DNA of 64,000 nucleotides, from NCBI GenBank assembly GCA_035079385.1, contig JAVHKY010000034.1, positions 868,001 through 932,000 of the forward strand, written 5' to 3'. The translations under genes were made by a program, and so were the position numbers. The DNA comes from Aspidiotus rigidus. Lineage: Eukaryota > Arthropoda > Insecta > Hemiptera > Diaspididae. The notes beneath the pieces were generated by a model, which ran no database searches, had not been told where the DNA came from, and was given only the letters and a program-made list of their open reading frames with translations. Each line of letters begins with the position of its first letter. Position 1 is the stretch's first letter. This document shows positions 43,201-52,920 of the stretch, in pieces.

Positions 43201-46200
43201 AATCGGCCAGAAGTCGATTATTCTAGTCGATTTTCAGTTCTCTGGTAACATACGCTGGTCAACTTCAGATCGACTGTTGATTTTGAGTTGACTCTCCAAA
43301 TTCTTTTATCAACCTGAAATCGACTGCTCTATTGGGTCGATTTCAGCTAAATTCGCAGTTATTTGGTAATGTAAGCTGTGATAATGGGTAATTGTCGATA
43401 GAGGGTGGGAACTATCGATTAAGAGAAAAGTACCTTTGCTACATGTAGGATAGATACCCTTTCCCTGATCGTCATTTTTAAAAAAGCCTTTCGAGGAATC
43501 TATATGCAAGGAATACATCTCAGTGTTACCAGAAGATATATGCGACAAGAAAAAATCATAAAAACGTGGAACCACGCCCATTGCAGAACAGATACCGCCT
43601 GACTGATCTTCATTCATTGAACACGCACACATTTTCAATTTTCACTTGTCAGTTCGCATCAATTTTGATTTTGATAAGAAAAGTAAAAATTTTCAAACTA
43701 TCGACGATCCTATCGCCATTTTCTTCTAAGAAGACTATCGTTAGTCCCGATATTTTTTTTCGAGAACTATCGATACGAGTAGTATCGGTAGTCTATCGAT
43801 AGTTTCCAACACTAGTCTCCACCACAAGTCAACGTCCATGTGGAGTCGATTTCTCCAAATTTATTTATCGACCTGAACCCGAAATCGACTGCTCTGTTGG
43901 GTCGATTTCCAATCGATTGACAGTTATGAAATTTGTCAATATATTTAAAAAAACCTTATTAAAAATGAACAATTCGAAAATAAAGGATTAGATACCGGGT
44001 ACCCTAAAATATTATTAAAATATTAAATTTATATTAAAGATTATTAATATTAAAATTTAATTTGGCGGTATTAATTTATCGAATATTAAATTAATACAAA
44101 TTATTTTTTCTAATGAATAAAATTAATATTAATTTTTTTTTGTTTTAATATAAAATGAATAACAATTTATTATCAAAATTGTAGTAATAAAAATTATTCT
44201 TGCAATTTGGATTAATATAATTATTATTAAAATAATTGAATTTTTAAATGGAAAATTTTTTTCATTAATTATAATTTATAAATAGTTCTTTTATTGTTAA
44301 TATTAAATTAATAATTATTTGTTCATTTATATTTGAATAATTTAATATTCAAAAAAATATTTCTTGAAATATATTTATTTTTATTTAAATCTATTATTAA
44401 TTATTTTCAAAATAATTTATTTATAAATATAATATTGATTAATAAATTTTTATTTTATATAGTATCATTATATTTTTATTTATTATATCATTAATAAATT
44501 AAATATAAAAATTTTCTTTCATCTCCAAAATTAATATTCAATTATGACAAATCATCTAATCCTTTAAATTTAAATAATGATGGTATAATGTACGCTAGTG
44601 GTCTCTAGATCGACCCCAAATCGAAGTTGATTTAGAGTCGACTTCGAGTTGTCTTCTTTAGATTTTTTTATCGACCTAAAATCGACTGCTCTGTTGGGTC
44701 GATTTTAAATAAATTTGCAGTTATGTGGTAATGTAAGCTGGTCCACTTCAGATCGACCTCAATTCGACGTCTATCTGGAGTAGATTTCAAATTTATTTGT
44801 TGATCTGAACCTGACACCGACTGCTCTGATGTGTTGACATTGAGTCACTTTGTACCTCTTTGGATTGTACGCTGATCAAATTCAAATCAACCACAAATCA
44901 ACGTCGATCTGAGTCGACTTCGCCAATTTTTTTTATAGACCAAAAATTGATTGCTCTACACATACTAGATAACAGATTTCCCACCAACAGTCGAATAAAC
45001 CGCCAAAGCAATCACGAGAGACGTCTGACCCATGCCTACCTCGCGTGGACATTGCAACCTAGACTGCCCTCTTTCAGTGAGTCACATATTCGCGGATCCC
45101 ACCTCCCCCCCCCCTCCCTATGCCTATCAAATCTCCTAATCTCTCTCAACAGCTATAGGCAGGAACCTCCCTTTTATATCCAGAACGACTCTCTTATCTC
45201 CACACTACATGCATTCAAGTTTGCCCGATCAACCATGCCGATTGTCCATTTGATATCGGTTTTCGGTCGAAACCCCCAGCGTCGACTGATAATCGATGTC
45301 AAATCGGCCGAAGTCTTGGTCGAAGTTGCGTCGATTCATTGTTGAAATCGACCTCACGTCGACACCGATATCAGGTCGACACGGGGTCAACAAAAATGTC
45401 GACTCCATTTTGACTCTTTTGCCACGTCGATTTCAGGTCGATTTCGAGTTGTTTCTATTAATTTTTCTTTCGACTTAAATTCGACTACTCTGTCGCGTCG
45501 ATTCACAGTTGATTTTCAGTTTCCTTGGGGAATGTATGCTGGTCGACTTCAAATCGGCGTCGATCTGAAGTCTAAATCTGCGTGTTTGGTGACTTTAATC
45601 ATGAAACGATCGCGAGGACCATCGAGAACGTCTATTATACTTGACCGGTGCAGCAATGGTTGAGTCGACACAATGTCGACAAAGATTTTTAGCCGACATT
45701 AAAATCTGATACCAAGGATCGACTCTTTTTAATCAAGATTCTAAAACCTTGTCGAATTTGTGCACCCGTTCGACGTCGATTGCAAGTCTTTTGCCGATGA
45801 GTGATGGTCAACTATATGCCAGAAGAACTTGATTCGGAGTCGTCTTGGTCATCGGGATAATCCATTGATTTCCAATAAGAATTGAGTAGGATATTTATTT
45901 GTGGTCGATTCACGGTCGACCGGCTCACATTCCCAGCGCACAACAAATAAATAAAATTTCGGGTGGGTGGGGGCAGAAATGAAAAGAAGAATGAAGAGAA
46001 GCAAGACACCAAACAAATTTGAGGCACTTGAAACCTCGCGACTAGAAATTCCGGGTTGAACCCAACCTTCTCTCCTAGCTCGGTTTCATGTTGACACAGG
46101 ATTGCATTGTTTAGATAACAATTCCGGTGCTTTGAACGAGTGTTTTATAATCTACTTTCATTTGAAAATTTCCGTACGATGAATCCCAACCACAAAAACA

Positions 46201-46714
46201 CAGCGGTATTGTCATCAGAAAGTGAAATATCTGACAAGCTAGAAGAATAGGAGGAAATATCAATCTTTACGCAATAATTTTTACTTATCGTCGTCATGCA
46301 ATATTCAAGCGAGTCTATATTATACGAGTAGTAGAGAGAAGATGATCTATCTGCAGAAGGAGGAAAAAGAAGACAGAAATAATGAAATTAGTTGGGCAAC
46401 AAACGAGTTTCACCATTTTCATTCGTCATCGTGACCGTGGGATTTCTTAGTGCACTGAAATAAATCTACAATATTACATATTTAATTTTCTTACCATTTA
46501 TTTGATAAGTTCGCAAACCATAACCGATGTTCAAAGATTTTTCACCTTCAAAAAGACCTATGTTTATTCGACCACTCGATTTCGTCGGGTTATGAGTATT
46601 TTTTGCGTGTGCCACAGTCCAGTATTTGGTACCGAAGGCGGCTGCCAGTAAGACGATATTGGCGCAAGATCCGAGGAACGTCAGAAATATGAAGCCGCGC
46701 TTATGGACGCTCAT
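40233..46714 (-). CDS. CLRN: Clarin-family four-transmembrane protein, 4 exons, 223 aa, complete
   Basis: Tetraspan-like membrane protein; vertebrate clarins act at hair-cell and photoreceptor synapses, but the insect role is little known. Exons 46495-46714, 41537-41725, 40430-40565 and 40233-40359 join with correct phases (1, 1, 2) and give 223 codons from ATG 46712-46714 to TGA 40233-40235. Exon 1 holds the first membrane span (FIFLTFLGSCANIVLLAAAF), KYW and the conserved NIGLFEGEKSLN. Exon 2 has span 2 (VVGLSLSLLFTVISAIFSVI) and the start of span 3 in GLYLWN. Exon 3 has ELLSIGVWTYQFY and HLSYSF. Exon 4 has span 4 (FVIISAALQILNVIIICY) and a short tail with NRT, a possible glycosylation site if luminal. 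Intron 1 is 4.8 kb and full of repeats. The assignment rests on the GLFEGEKSLN and tail patterns and on four-span topology. Confidence 0.88.
40566..41536 (-). other. Clarin intron 2, no features
   Basis: 970 bp between acceptor 40566-40567 and donor 41535-41536. No coding sequence or clear repeat. Confidence 0.7.
42250..42640. repeat. TCGA-rich degenerate repeat, cluster 3
   Basis: Dense tcgac/gtcga words, e.g. gtcaattcgacgttgatcg and catcgacgtcggagtctacc. The MITE at 42678 is inserted just after, splitting this cluster from the next. Confidence 0.6.
42678..43119. mobile_element. MITE with 28-bp terminal inverted repeats
   Basis: cgttggatcggaaaaaacctcctatgtg (42680-42707) is the exact reverse complement of 43089-43116. 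Candidate target duplication atacc at 42673-42677 and 43120-43124. The left half carries three more cctcctatgtgc copies (around 42828, 42868, 42913), which is odd for a MITE. No coding capacity. It lies within the TCGA-rich repeat family. Confidence 0.8.
43120..43930. repeat. TCGA-rich degenerate repeat, cluster 4, with a non-family insert
   Basis: 43125-43385 and 43820-43930 hold the longer consensus atcgactgctctgttgggtcgattt...ggtaatgtaagctgg. 43386-43815 is different and may be an insertion; it reads nothing recognisable but contains agactatcg/actatcgata words. Confidence 0.6.
43960..44580. other. A/T island
   Basis: About 600 bp composed almost only of A and T (aattaatatt, tttattatat words), with no reading frame and no clear period. 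Similar islands lie at 2400-3260, 10740-11140 and 11290-11520. Confidence 0.7.
44590..45000. repeat. TCGA-rich degenerate repeat, cluster 5
   Basis: Three landmarks of the actgctctg type at about 44684, 44817 and 44947 suggest a unit near 130 bp (offsets 133 and 130). Each is followed by a tgtacgctgatc/tgtaagctggtc block. Confidence 0.65.
44985..45245 (+). mobile_element. Possible LINE 3' scrap
   Basis: A plus-strand frame reads NHERRLTHAYLAWTL and then a Pro/Ser/Leu-rich stretch, like the segment after the RNase H in the LINEs here, where R.THS/THAYL precedes a Cys motif. The Cys motif itself is not visible, so the call is weak. Confidence 0.3.
45246..45810. repeat. TCGA-rich degenerate repeat, cluster 6
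   Basis: Dense gtcgattt, aggtcgacac and tcgactccattttgac words; includes ttcgactactctgtcgcgtcgatt and gtatgctggtcgactt, equivalent to the consensus of the other clusters. Confidence 0.65.
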
Positions 46715-47137
46715 CTTCTATCGAAATATCATTTTTGTAACGATCTGCGAAAATATAAACCATAAGAAACCACGATTATTAATAAAATAATACGAATTAT
46801 ACGTCAATCTGGAGTTCGTTACTGTATCGTTGTAATCTCAGAGCTTTGAGGAGTGGTTTCTATATTCCACAATCCTAACGCTGCTCCATTGGAATGCGCA
46901 GGTGCGGATGGCTGAATTAGGCCCACGTTCCCAGCCACCCCAATCAAGTTTTAGTTTAGATTTGTGCTGGTCGTGCCGTCGAAGTTTTTCATTGTGCTGG
47001 TCTCCTTCCCCTTGAACCGCTGGGTGGGAGGGAAGGCTGTAGACATGCAAGAGCAAATTTAGAAAATAAAAGGGACTTCTTGTGCTATGTTTGTGTTAGA
47101 TTGTCGAGTTTCGTGTTCGTGCTGGTCTCCTTCTTCC
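46715..47137. other. 5' flank of the clarin gene
   Basis: Should hold the clarin promoter and 5' UTR; no TATA box is convincing. A word gtgctggtctccttc..ttaaccgctg..gctgtagacatg occurs twice (about 46998-47050 and 47118-47165). Confidence 0.45.
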
Positions 47138-47437
47138 TTAACCGCTGAGGAAAGCTGTAGACATGTGAGGTGCCCCATCATTCATTTTCTGGGCTGAATT
47201 TTCGGTGCTAATTTTTCTCTGAATTATGCTGTATGACACGCGGGGCGATAGTCGTTCTCTCATCACGAGCTTATAACAGAAAAAATCCTTTGGTACCACT
47301 TGCTTCCATCGGTTAAACACAACGGGAATTTTCGTGTATTCTCCCGCTTCAATCAAACGCGGGCGCGATCGCCGCTCCCTCACTCCGAGTCTACAACAGA
47401 AAACGACCTTCTTCTTGTCTTTGCTCATAAATGTCAA
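47138..47437 (-). CDS. Unidentified open frame, 99 aa, with internal duplication
   Basis: Minus-strand frame containing VVFCCRLGVRERRSRPRLI and, about 40 residues on, DFFCYKLVMRERLSPRVS, so the DNA holds a diverged ~120-bp duplication. GC content is above its surroundings. Not recognised; it could be an exon of an unseen gene or repeat-derived. Low confidence that it is translated. Confidence 0.25.
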   Translation of the reverse strand: MTFMSKDKKKVVFCCRLGVRERRSRPRLIEAGEYTKIPVVFNRWKQVVPKDFFCYKLVMRERLSPRVSYSIIQRKISTENSAQKMNDGAPHMSTAFLSG

Positions 47438-47533
47438 TTTTTGAAGTATTGTCCCGTGATCTTGGGAAAGGATTCTTCCACTTTACGCATGTGCACGGGT
47501 CCCAATAACGCACTTTGTACCGCTGCGACTTGA

Positions 47534-48607
47534 GGAAAAAGAAAAATAAAGAGTTTTGGTAAAGAAAATGAATATCAGGAACGTGTATTATTCAGTCCGA
47601 ACATTGACTATTGATTTCACGCGGTCTATTGCGGCAGCAGTGATAACTTACCGCGCTATTGACGAAAAATCACAGAAATTCACCAAATATTGATTTTTTA
47701 AGGAATGTTCCACCTCCCCAAAGATCGTAATACTAAAATATGTTGTACTGGAAGGCATAGCGTATTAAATGAATGCATTTTCCCAGGTTCCATCCCCTAT
47801 TTTTTTTGACAAATGGGTTTGAAATTTTGTAATTGCTTGGACCCATGGACAACATGTATGATAATTTTTGAAGAAAATATTATAGGGGCATGTTTGCATC
47901 TTTTAAAATATCTCTAAGTTTCATCGCTTATTACCTGAGATGCAGCCTTTTGGATTTCAGGCATAAAAATTGCTCTGCAGCCTATGTGGGTTACCGGATG
48001 GGTGCAATCTTATTGGGAACAACATTTCGACATAAATTTGGAATATTTTGCGACCAAGGTCGTCCCCCCCCCCGGCTAGAGCCATTGCTGAGCAGCTTGT
48101 CTCTCACAACTCTACTCACAAAGAGAAAATAACTGCAACCCGGCTGGGTCAACATATATTCCGTCCTGAATGCGGCCGAGAAATTCCAAAATTCTCACTC
48201 CTAATTGTGGAAGATTACAATCATAGAAGCCTTCGAACTCGATAATATAACAACTGGAATAAGCGCGTCTGGTATAAACAAATCAAACGTTGGGCACGAG
48301 TGTATTAGAGAGAGACAGAAACAAGATCGTTAAACCTATGTCTGTCTTAACGCACATTGTAAAAGCGAAGGTGCTGCATTGACGGGCAATAATAACGCGC
48401 TAAAATTTTGATTTTTGAATAATTTTAATTTCATGATAATTGTTGCACTACACGCTTTACTACAGAGAATGCATTCTCAAATCTTATATAATAAATAACA
48501 TGAATAAAGAGAAATAACAAGGTGATACATGATTATTGTAACTCAATGTGTATGAATGGCTGCGTTATCTTTATATTTGAATCGTCACTTGACTCACCTG
48601 GAGACTC
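47534..48607. other. Intergenic, 3' flank of the Cys-rich gene
   Basis: Apart from the weak GIY-YIG relic, no feature. A C-run at 48065-48073. 48480-48600 is the 3' flank of the minus-strand Cys-rich gene; see the donor-like site noted in the findings. Confidence 0.45.
47960..48250 (+). mobile_element. Possible GIY-YIG retroelement relic
   Basis: One frame has NCSAAYVGYRMG, reminiscent of the C..AYVG motif of GIY-YIG domains. A second frame has AIAEQLVSHNSTHKEK, like an A.A.HL...H segment, then REIPKFSLLIVEDYN. The order is right for a GIY-YIG C-terminus of a PLE type different from the others here, but matches are short and frameshifted. Confidence 0.3.
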
Positions 48608-49030
48608 TTATTTACATGGGTCGCACGGTGGTTCACACGGAGCACAAGGTGGTGCACATGGAGCGCAAGGTGGCGCACAAGGAGCACAAGGTGGCGGACA
48701 TGGAGCGTAAGGTGGCGCACAAGGAGCGCAAGGTGGTGCACATGGAGCGCAAGGTGGCGCACAAGGAGCGCAAGGTGGTGCACACGGAGCGCAAGGTGAT
48801 TCACAAGGAGCGCACGGTGGCGCACATGGAGCGCACGGTGGTGGACATGGAGCGCAAGGTGGCGCACAAGGAGCGAAAGGTGGTGCACATGGAGCGCAAG
48901 GTGGTGCACACGGAGCGCAAGGTGGTGCACATGGAATGAAAGATTTTGACAATTTGCTTCCGACGGTGGGCTCAGCCACAAAGGAGAGAGCAAAATAACA
49001 TACAATTAAGAAGACACACGGTAACTTCAT
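48608..49030 (-). CDS. Secreted Cys-Ala-Pro-Pro heptad-repeat protein, 140 aa
   Basis: Start ATG 49028-49030, stop TAA 48608-48610. A clear signal peptide (MKLPCVFLIVCYFALSFVA) is followed by a short EPTVGSKLSKSFIP segment. The rest is about 16 repeats of a seven-residue unit CAPPCAP (21 bp), with rare changes (CPPPCAP, CESPCAP, CAPPFAP, CAPPYAP) and the end CEPPCDPCK. About a third of mature residues are Cys, and Pro and Ala make up most of the rest. No known family recognised. Regular Cys-Pro spacing suggests a cross-linked extracellular structural protein (cuticle, silk, egg shell) or a metal binder; both are inference. The gene lacks introns in its coding part. A very good core promoter lies 63 bp upstream. 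The opposite-strand frames through the repeat are translation artefacts. Confidence 0.8.
   Translation of the reverse strand: MKLPCVFLIVCYFALSFVAEPTVGSKLSKSFIPCAPPCAPCAPPCAPCAPPFAPCAPPCAPCPPPCAPCAPPCAPCESPCAPCAPPCAPCAPPCAPCAPPCAPCAPPYAPCPPPCAPCAPPCAPCAPPCAPCEPPCDPCK
48627..48955. repeat. 21-bp coding minisatellite of the Cys-rich gene
   Basis: About 16 in-frame units like ggtggcgcacaaggagcgcaa (plus-strand view). Differences between units are mainly single bases, so copy number is probably variable between individuals. Confidence 0.85.
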
Positions 49031-49090
49031 GATGAATGAATGATCTGAACTTTTAAACTGCCGAGTAGGACAAAAATCCAAACTTAAACT

Positions 49091-49095
49091 ACTGA
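49091..49095 (-). promoter_or_regulatory. Initiator (TCAGT) of the Cys-rich gene
   Basis: Minus strand TCAGT, the arthropod initiator consensus. Transcription predicted to start at 49093, giving a 63-nt leader before the ATG. Confidence 0.75.
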
Positions 49096-49113
49096 GTACT
49101 AGGAAAGCGTGAG

Positions 49114-49121
49114 CTTTTATA
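49114..49121 (-). promoter_or_regulatory. TATA box of the Cys-rich gene
   Basis: Minus strand TATAAAAG. Its first base is 28 bp upstream of the A in the initiator TCAGT, the standard arthropod spacing. Confidence 0.8.
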
Positions 49122-49130
49122 CTCGGGTTG

Positions 49131-50834
49131 TAATCTGTTTTGAAAAATTTACAATTTGTGTACCATTTTCACGCGTGAAGGGTATTTTTTTGATTTGTAT
49201 TCTAATCGTGGAAATTATTTAGAATTACGAGTGAATTATCTCAAACTTTGTTGCAACAGGTGCGTTCCTATATTGAAAGTGCTAATCCCGTTAAAGAAGC
49301 TATGGCATTAATATTACTATCATCCTCGTAGATTTTTTCTTTGTTGATCATTTATGTATCTAAGAATTAGAACTAGTTGATGATCACAAGGTGAATGTTC
49401 TGCTACACTTTTTCATATCCTACGTAGTAGTTGTGTGCAAGGTCAATAAAACTGAACGCTCCTGGTGCAAAGTACAGGTACATATGTGCAGCGGAATGTG
49501 CCCGCATTTTTCAAAATATTGATTGTTTTCGCCACAGTGTGATAATTATACAAGTTTCAAATTCTATAAAAATGCATCTCCTCCGGACCAACAAGCTACT
49601 CAACTGCAGGAGTCAGAGGTATGGTCAGATTAGATGGTTTCGAATAATGTATCTACAGCAAAACCAACGACTTATATTATTTCGTACAGGTATTTCAAAA
49701 ATATTTTTATATCTAAATTCAGAATATTTATTCAAATTACATTCTGAGATTCGAAGAAGAAATTTCAAATAAGATTTTGTATGCGTTGCCGTTTCGTCGA
49801 CGGCTGTTTCGCTGACACCTTATTTTGCCAAGATGCCATTTCTTTGACGCCTGTTTTTCCGGTACCTATTTTGCCGAGCCGCCTGAACAATAGGATATTC
49901 ACTATTGAGATGGGTGGGGGCGATACTCAATTTCCGTAGTTTCACGATCGCAATAAGTACACCTTTAGCATATATTGCAAACTTACTACCACCGATCTCA
50001 TTGTGCATTGTTCCATAAACTGGCCGCTCACCATTACTTCATCCACAGACTGACTTCGCTCCCCTGACCTCCCCTGCTTTAGCGAAATCCTAATCATTAA
50101 AAATCTGCTCAAAGAAGTACAAAGGCAGATTGCAAAAAAGTGCCTATTAATGATAAGAGCCTAAAAATTAGTATGGTGGGCAATGATACCAGAGGAAAAT
50201 TTAAGAGATGAAGAGTTCCAGAAAATTTGCAATAGGACAGGCGGAGGCCGATTTTTGAGGTTCCACCCTTTTCTATAAAGATAGGGTCAGCAAATCCGGC
50301 GTTATTAGAGTCGATGGAGCATATTTTGATCTTCCTGAGTACGATTATGTCATTGCTTTGAAGATCTGACTGCGAGAAGGACCCAAATTTTAAATTAAAG
50401 TTTTCTTCGTTCCCAATTTTTGCGAAAAATACGTAAAAATTACGTTTTTTCTGCTCTACGCCAAATATATTGTAGGCATTAAATTTTCACTACGATATTC
50501 TTGTAGCAGGGGTCAAATATGATATTTTGACGCATATTTCACGCTGTACACGTAGACGTGGGGAAGCAAGAGATGCCGCAAGTTGCCTAATTTCGAGTAT
50601 TTTGCATGTTTTTTAGACGTTTTTTGAATAATTCCATGTTTACTCGTACAATATGTGAGGAATTTTGAAGTATTAAAAATTGCAGATATGGCGACTACAA
50701 ACCCCAAACAATGAAGCTTTTGACCACTTCGCAGGGGGCGGATCCGGAGGAGAATTCTTGGGGTAGAAATCGGATTTTTTTATTAAAAAAATTGATTTCT
50801 TTCGAATTTTTATCGATTTTTTGTTCTTTTTTTT
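49131..50834. other. Intergenic, no gene seen
   Basis: 49785-49870 holds a short run of gtttcgacg/tttgccg words (gccgtttcgtcgacggctgtttcgctgacacc). No reading frame is recognised. Confidence 0.5.
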
Positions 50835-51370
50835 AGCGGAGAACCCGCTATCCCTTTTATGGGTATATTTTCAGGAAATTTTCGTCCGCGAGCGCGAGTG
50901 GCCAGACGTCACGAGGTTGATGATGTCACCTTGAGAGGGGGGGGGTTAGAAAATTTTTGACTCTCAAGCTATATATGATAGGAGGGGGACTTGGAAAGAT
51001 TTCAACCCTTGAGCAACATATGATAGGAGGGGGACTCGGAAAAACGACGGCTCCTTTGAAATTGCAGCGCGTTCAAGTTGTCACGTCATCATATCCGGGA
51101 CTTGAAAAAACTTCATGCTCTAAGCTTTATATGATACGAAGGGCATTTGCGAAAATTCTCGAGACAGCGGGTTCCCCGCTGCCATTGCACTCCCGCAATG
51201 GAGGACTTTCAGGAAATTTCCGTCCGCGAGCGCGAGTGGACCGAGCCTTCGAGGTTGATGACGTCACGGAGAGGGGGCGGGGGAACTTGGAAAAATTTCG
51301 ACTCTTGAGCTATATATGATGAGAGGGGGACTTGGAAAAATTTTGACACTTGAGGCTGATATGATAGGAG
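50835..51370 (+). mobile_element. Short non-autonomous Helentron-like element (HINE-like)
   Basis: Begins agcggagaacccgctatcc (self-complementary 15-mer start), contains about six copies of the gagctatatatgataggagggggacttgg satellite unit, and has the end signature gcgggttccccgctgccattgcactcccgcaatgg (51168-51201), whose ccattgc/gcaatgg arms form a hairpin. A second partial unit follows to about 51370, repeating aggaaatttccgtccgcgagcgcgagtgg. The same termini bracket the larger element at 54679-58345. Preceded by a T-run. Confidence 0.65.
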
Positions 51371-51584
51371 GGAAGATGGGAGGCAGAGAACCTGTTTTAT
51401 GGAGTACCTTGGAAGGGCGTTTTGAGTCCTATGGTGTTGCATATCAGGCTCATTGAAGGGGCTAGGCCTTCCGCAGTGGCATAAGGGTCAAATTAATACG
51501 TTCTTGTATATTGCAATTATGGTTGATCATATTGATACAAAGGTTATACTTTACGAGAGAGTAGCGAAATATTAGAACCACACT

Positions 51585-51965
51585 AATCACAGCCGCAAAG
51601 ATCTTTCGGTTAAAAAACCATCTACGGAGCACGAACGAACGAAAGCGACTAATCCAACAACAACGAAGACAGAGAAACCAACTTGAGGATCATTATTGAG
51701 CCAGCGAGTCATCGAAGTGTAAATCATTCTCATATACTAGCTCAACCAGACCCTCATCACGAATCATTATATCTGTTTAAGACGATGAAGTCTTCATTAT
51801 TCCAGTGACGCAAGATTTCAATATTTTCTACAGCCATACGTTTAAAGTATGAGCGTTCCCTATGGAGGAGGGTACTAGACTCCTCTTTGACTCTATGGCC
51901 ACTTTCGATAAGGTGATCGGCGAAGGCCGACTCACCCAAGTTACCCGTCTCCCAAGCTTGTCTGG
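51585..51965 (-). mobile_element. PLE 3'-end fragment (GIY-YIG and terminal repeat)
   Basis: Minus-strand frame GNLGESAFADHLIESGH, LLHRERSYFKRMAVENIEI parallels HLGGSAFADHLINSGH..LENIEI of the intact PLE. Downstream, minus-strand gatggttttttaaccgaaag equals the motif in the PLE terminal repeats. The frame is broken near its end (a stop after NRYNDS, while the next frame continues DEGLVELVYEN). Confidence 0.8.
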
Positions 51966-52384
51966 GAGGAGACAGTTCGAAAACTTCAGATGCACCTTCA
52001 AGTATCAACAGTCGATTTGTAACATTTGAGCTACGATAGCAACGGTGAATTTCATGGGTGGGCCATTTTATTTTGACAAGTTGAACAGATTGTCCGAATA
52101 GCATTTGAACGCAGCTACAAGAGTTCTTTCTATTCATTGATTACTCTCGAGTCAACCTTGTAATTATAATTTGCAGTCCATTTTCTGACAACCGGACATT
52201 CATTTTCCAGACCTGAGTATGTTCATGTTTCATATGAGGAGAGGCCTAGAATAGATACAACGCTTGCGCTCTGGAAACAGTCGAAATAAATTCTACGTAT
52301 GAAATAAATATTTACGAACTCCCTCGTTCGTTTTTCTCTATACTGCATTTGTGTAAGTTTTTCTCTATTTTCGTAAGTAGCGAG

Positions 52385-52512
52385 CTTCACGGTATATCCG
52401 GACATAACGAGAATCTCGTTATAACCGGGGTGTGTCTCCTGTGAGCATCCGGGTAAAGCGAGAAAAAATATCAGGCCCTTGAATCTCGTTATAGTCGGCA
52501 TCGACTGTACTA
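52385..52512 (-). mobile_element. Tc1/mariner/pogo-like terminal scraps
   Basis: Minus strand: tacagtcgatgccgactataacgagattc (only the first 20 bases are diagnostic) at 52509-52480, and ccggttataacgagattctcgttat further on, giving a head-to-head junction ataacgagaatctcgttat at about 52403-52421. The ends cagtcg..ccg..tataacga next to a TA are like pogo-type termini. No transposase. Confidence 0.4.
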
Positions 52513-52612
52513 ATAAACTCTTCAAAATTAAACCTTCTCCCGATCCCTGGTCCACCTCTATCAGAACTACCGCAGACGAAAGAAAGTTGTTCTTTCCCGT
52601 TTGAGAATTGGC

Positions 52613-52920
52613 CATACCAGATTAACCCATTCCTTCCTCATCGACTCTTATCTCCTATCACCCCCATCATGCTCTTATTGTAAAGGGAACCTCTAGGCCT
52701 ACTAGTAGAACATTTCTTCACCTGCCCAAATCTAGCCTCCCTCCGGTCTTCCCTTAATATCCCATCCTCCTACATAGAAGCACTAAAAAATAACTCAGGA
52801 CATGATATCCTTCTCCCTCCAATACATTCGAAACACCTACTTTTTTTCACAATTTTCCTTTTAAATTATACTGAACTATGATTAGAACAACAATAGCCCT
52901 TTTTTACTTTACTTTAAATT
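52613..52920 (+). mobile_element. LINE 3'-end fragment (C-terminal Cys motif)
   Basis: Plus-strand frames read TRLTHSFLIDS, PPSCSYC, VEHFFTCPNLASLRSSL and NNSGHDILLP, the Cys/His segment that follows RNase H in LINEs of this type (compare minus strand 19000-18800). Frameshifted. It ends in an A/T-rich stretch. Confidence 0.7.

Larger units (their letters stand above)
41726..46494 (-). other. Clarin intron 1, 4.8 kb of repeats
   Basis: Contains five clusters of the TCGA-rich family, an inserted MITE, a 600-bp A/T island and one possible LINE scrap. 41740-42240 and 45815-46490 show nothing recognisable. Confidence 0.8.

Noticed and set aside
46840..47060. 72-aa frame on the minus strand
   Set aside because: No recognised motif; overlaps a duplicated non-coding word.
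48522..48939. Plus-strand frames through the 21-bp repeat (His/Arg/Val-rich)
   Set aside because: They are antisense readings of the minisatellite; only the minus strand has a signal peptide, stop and promoter.
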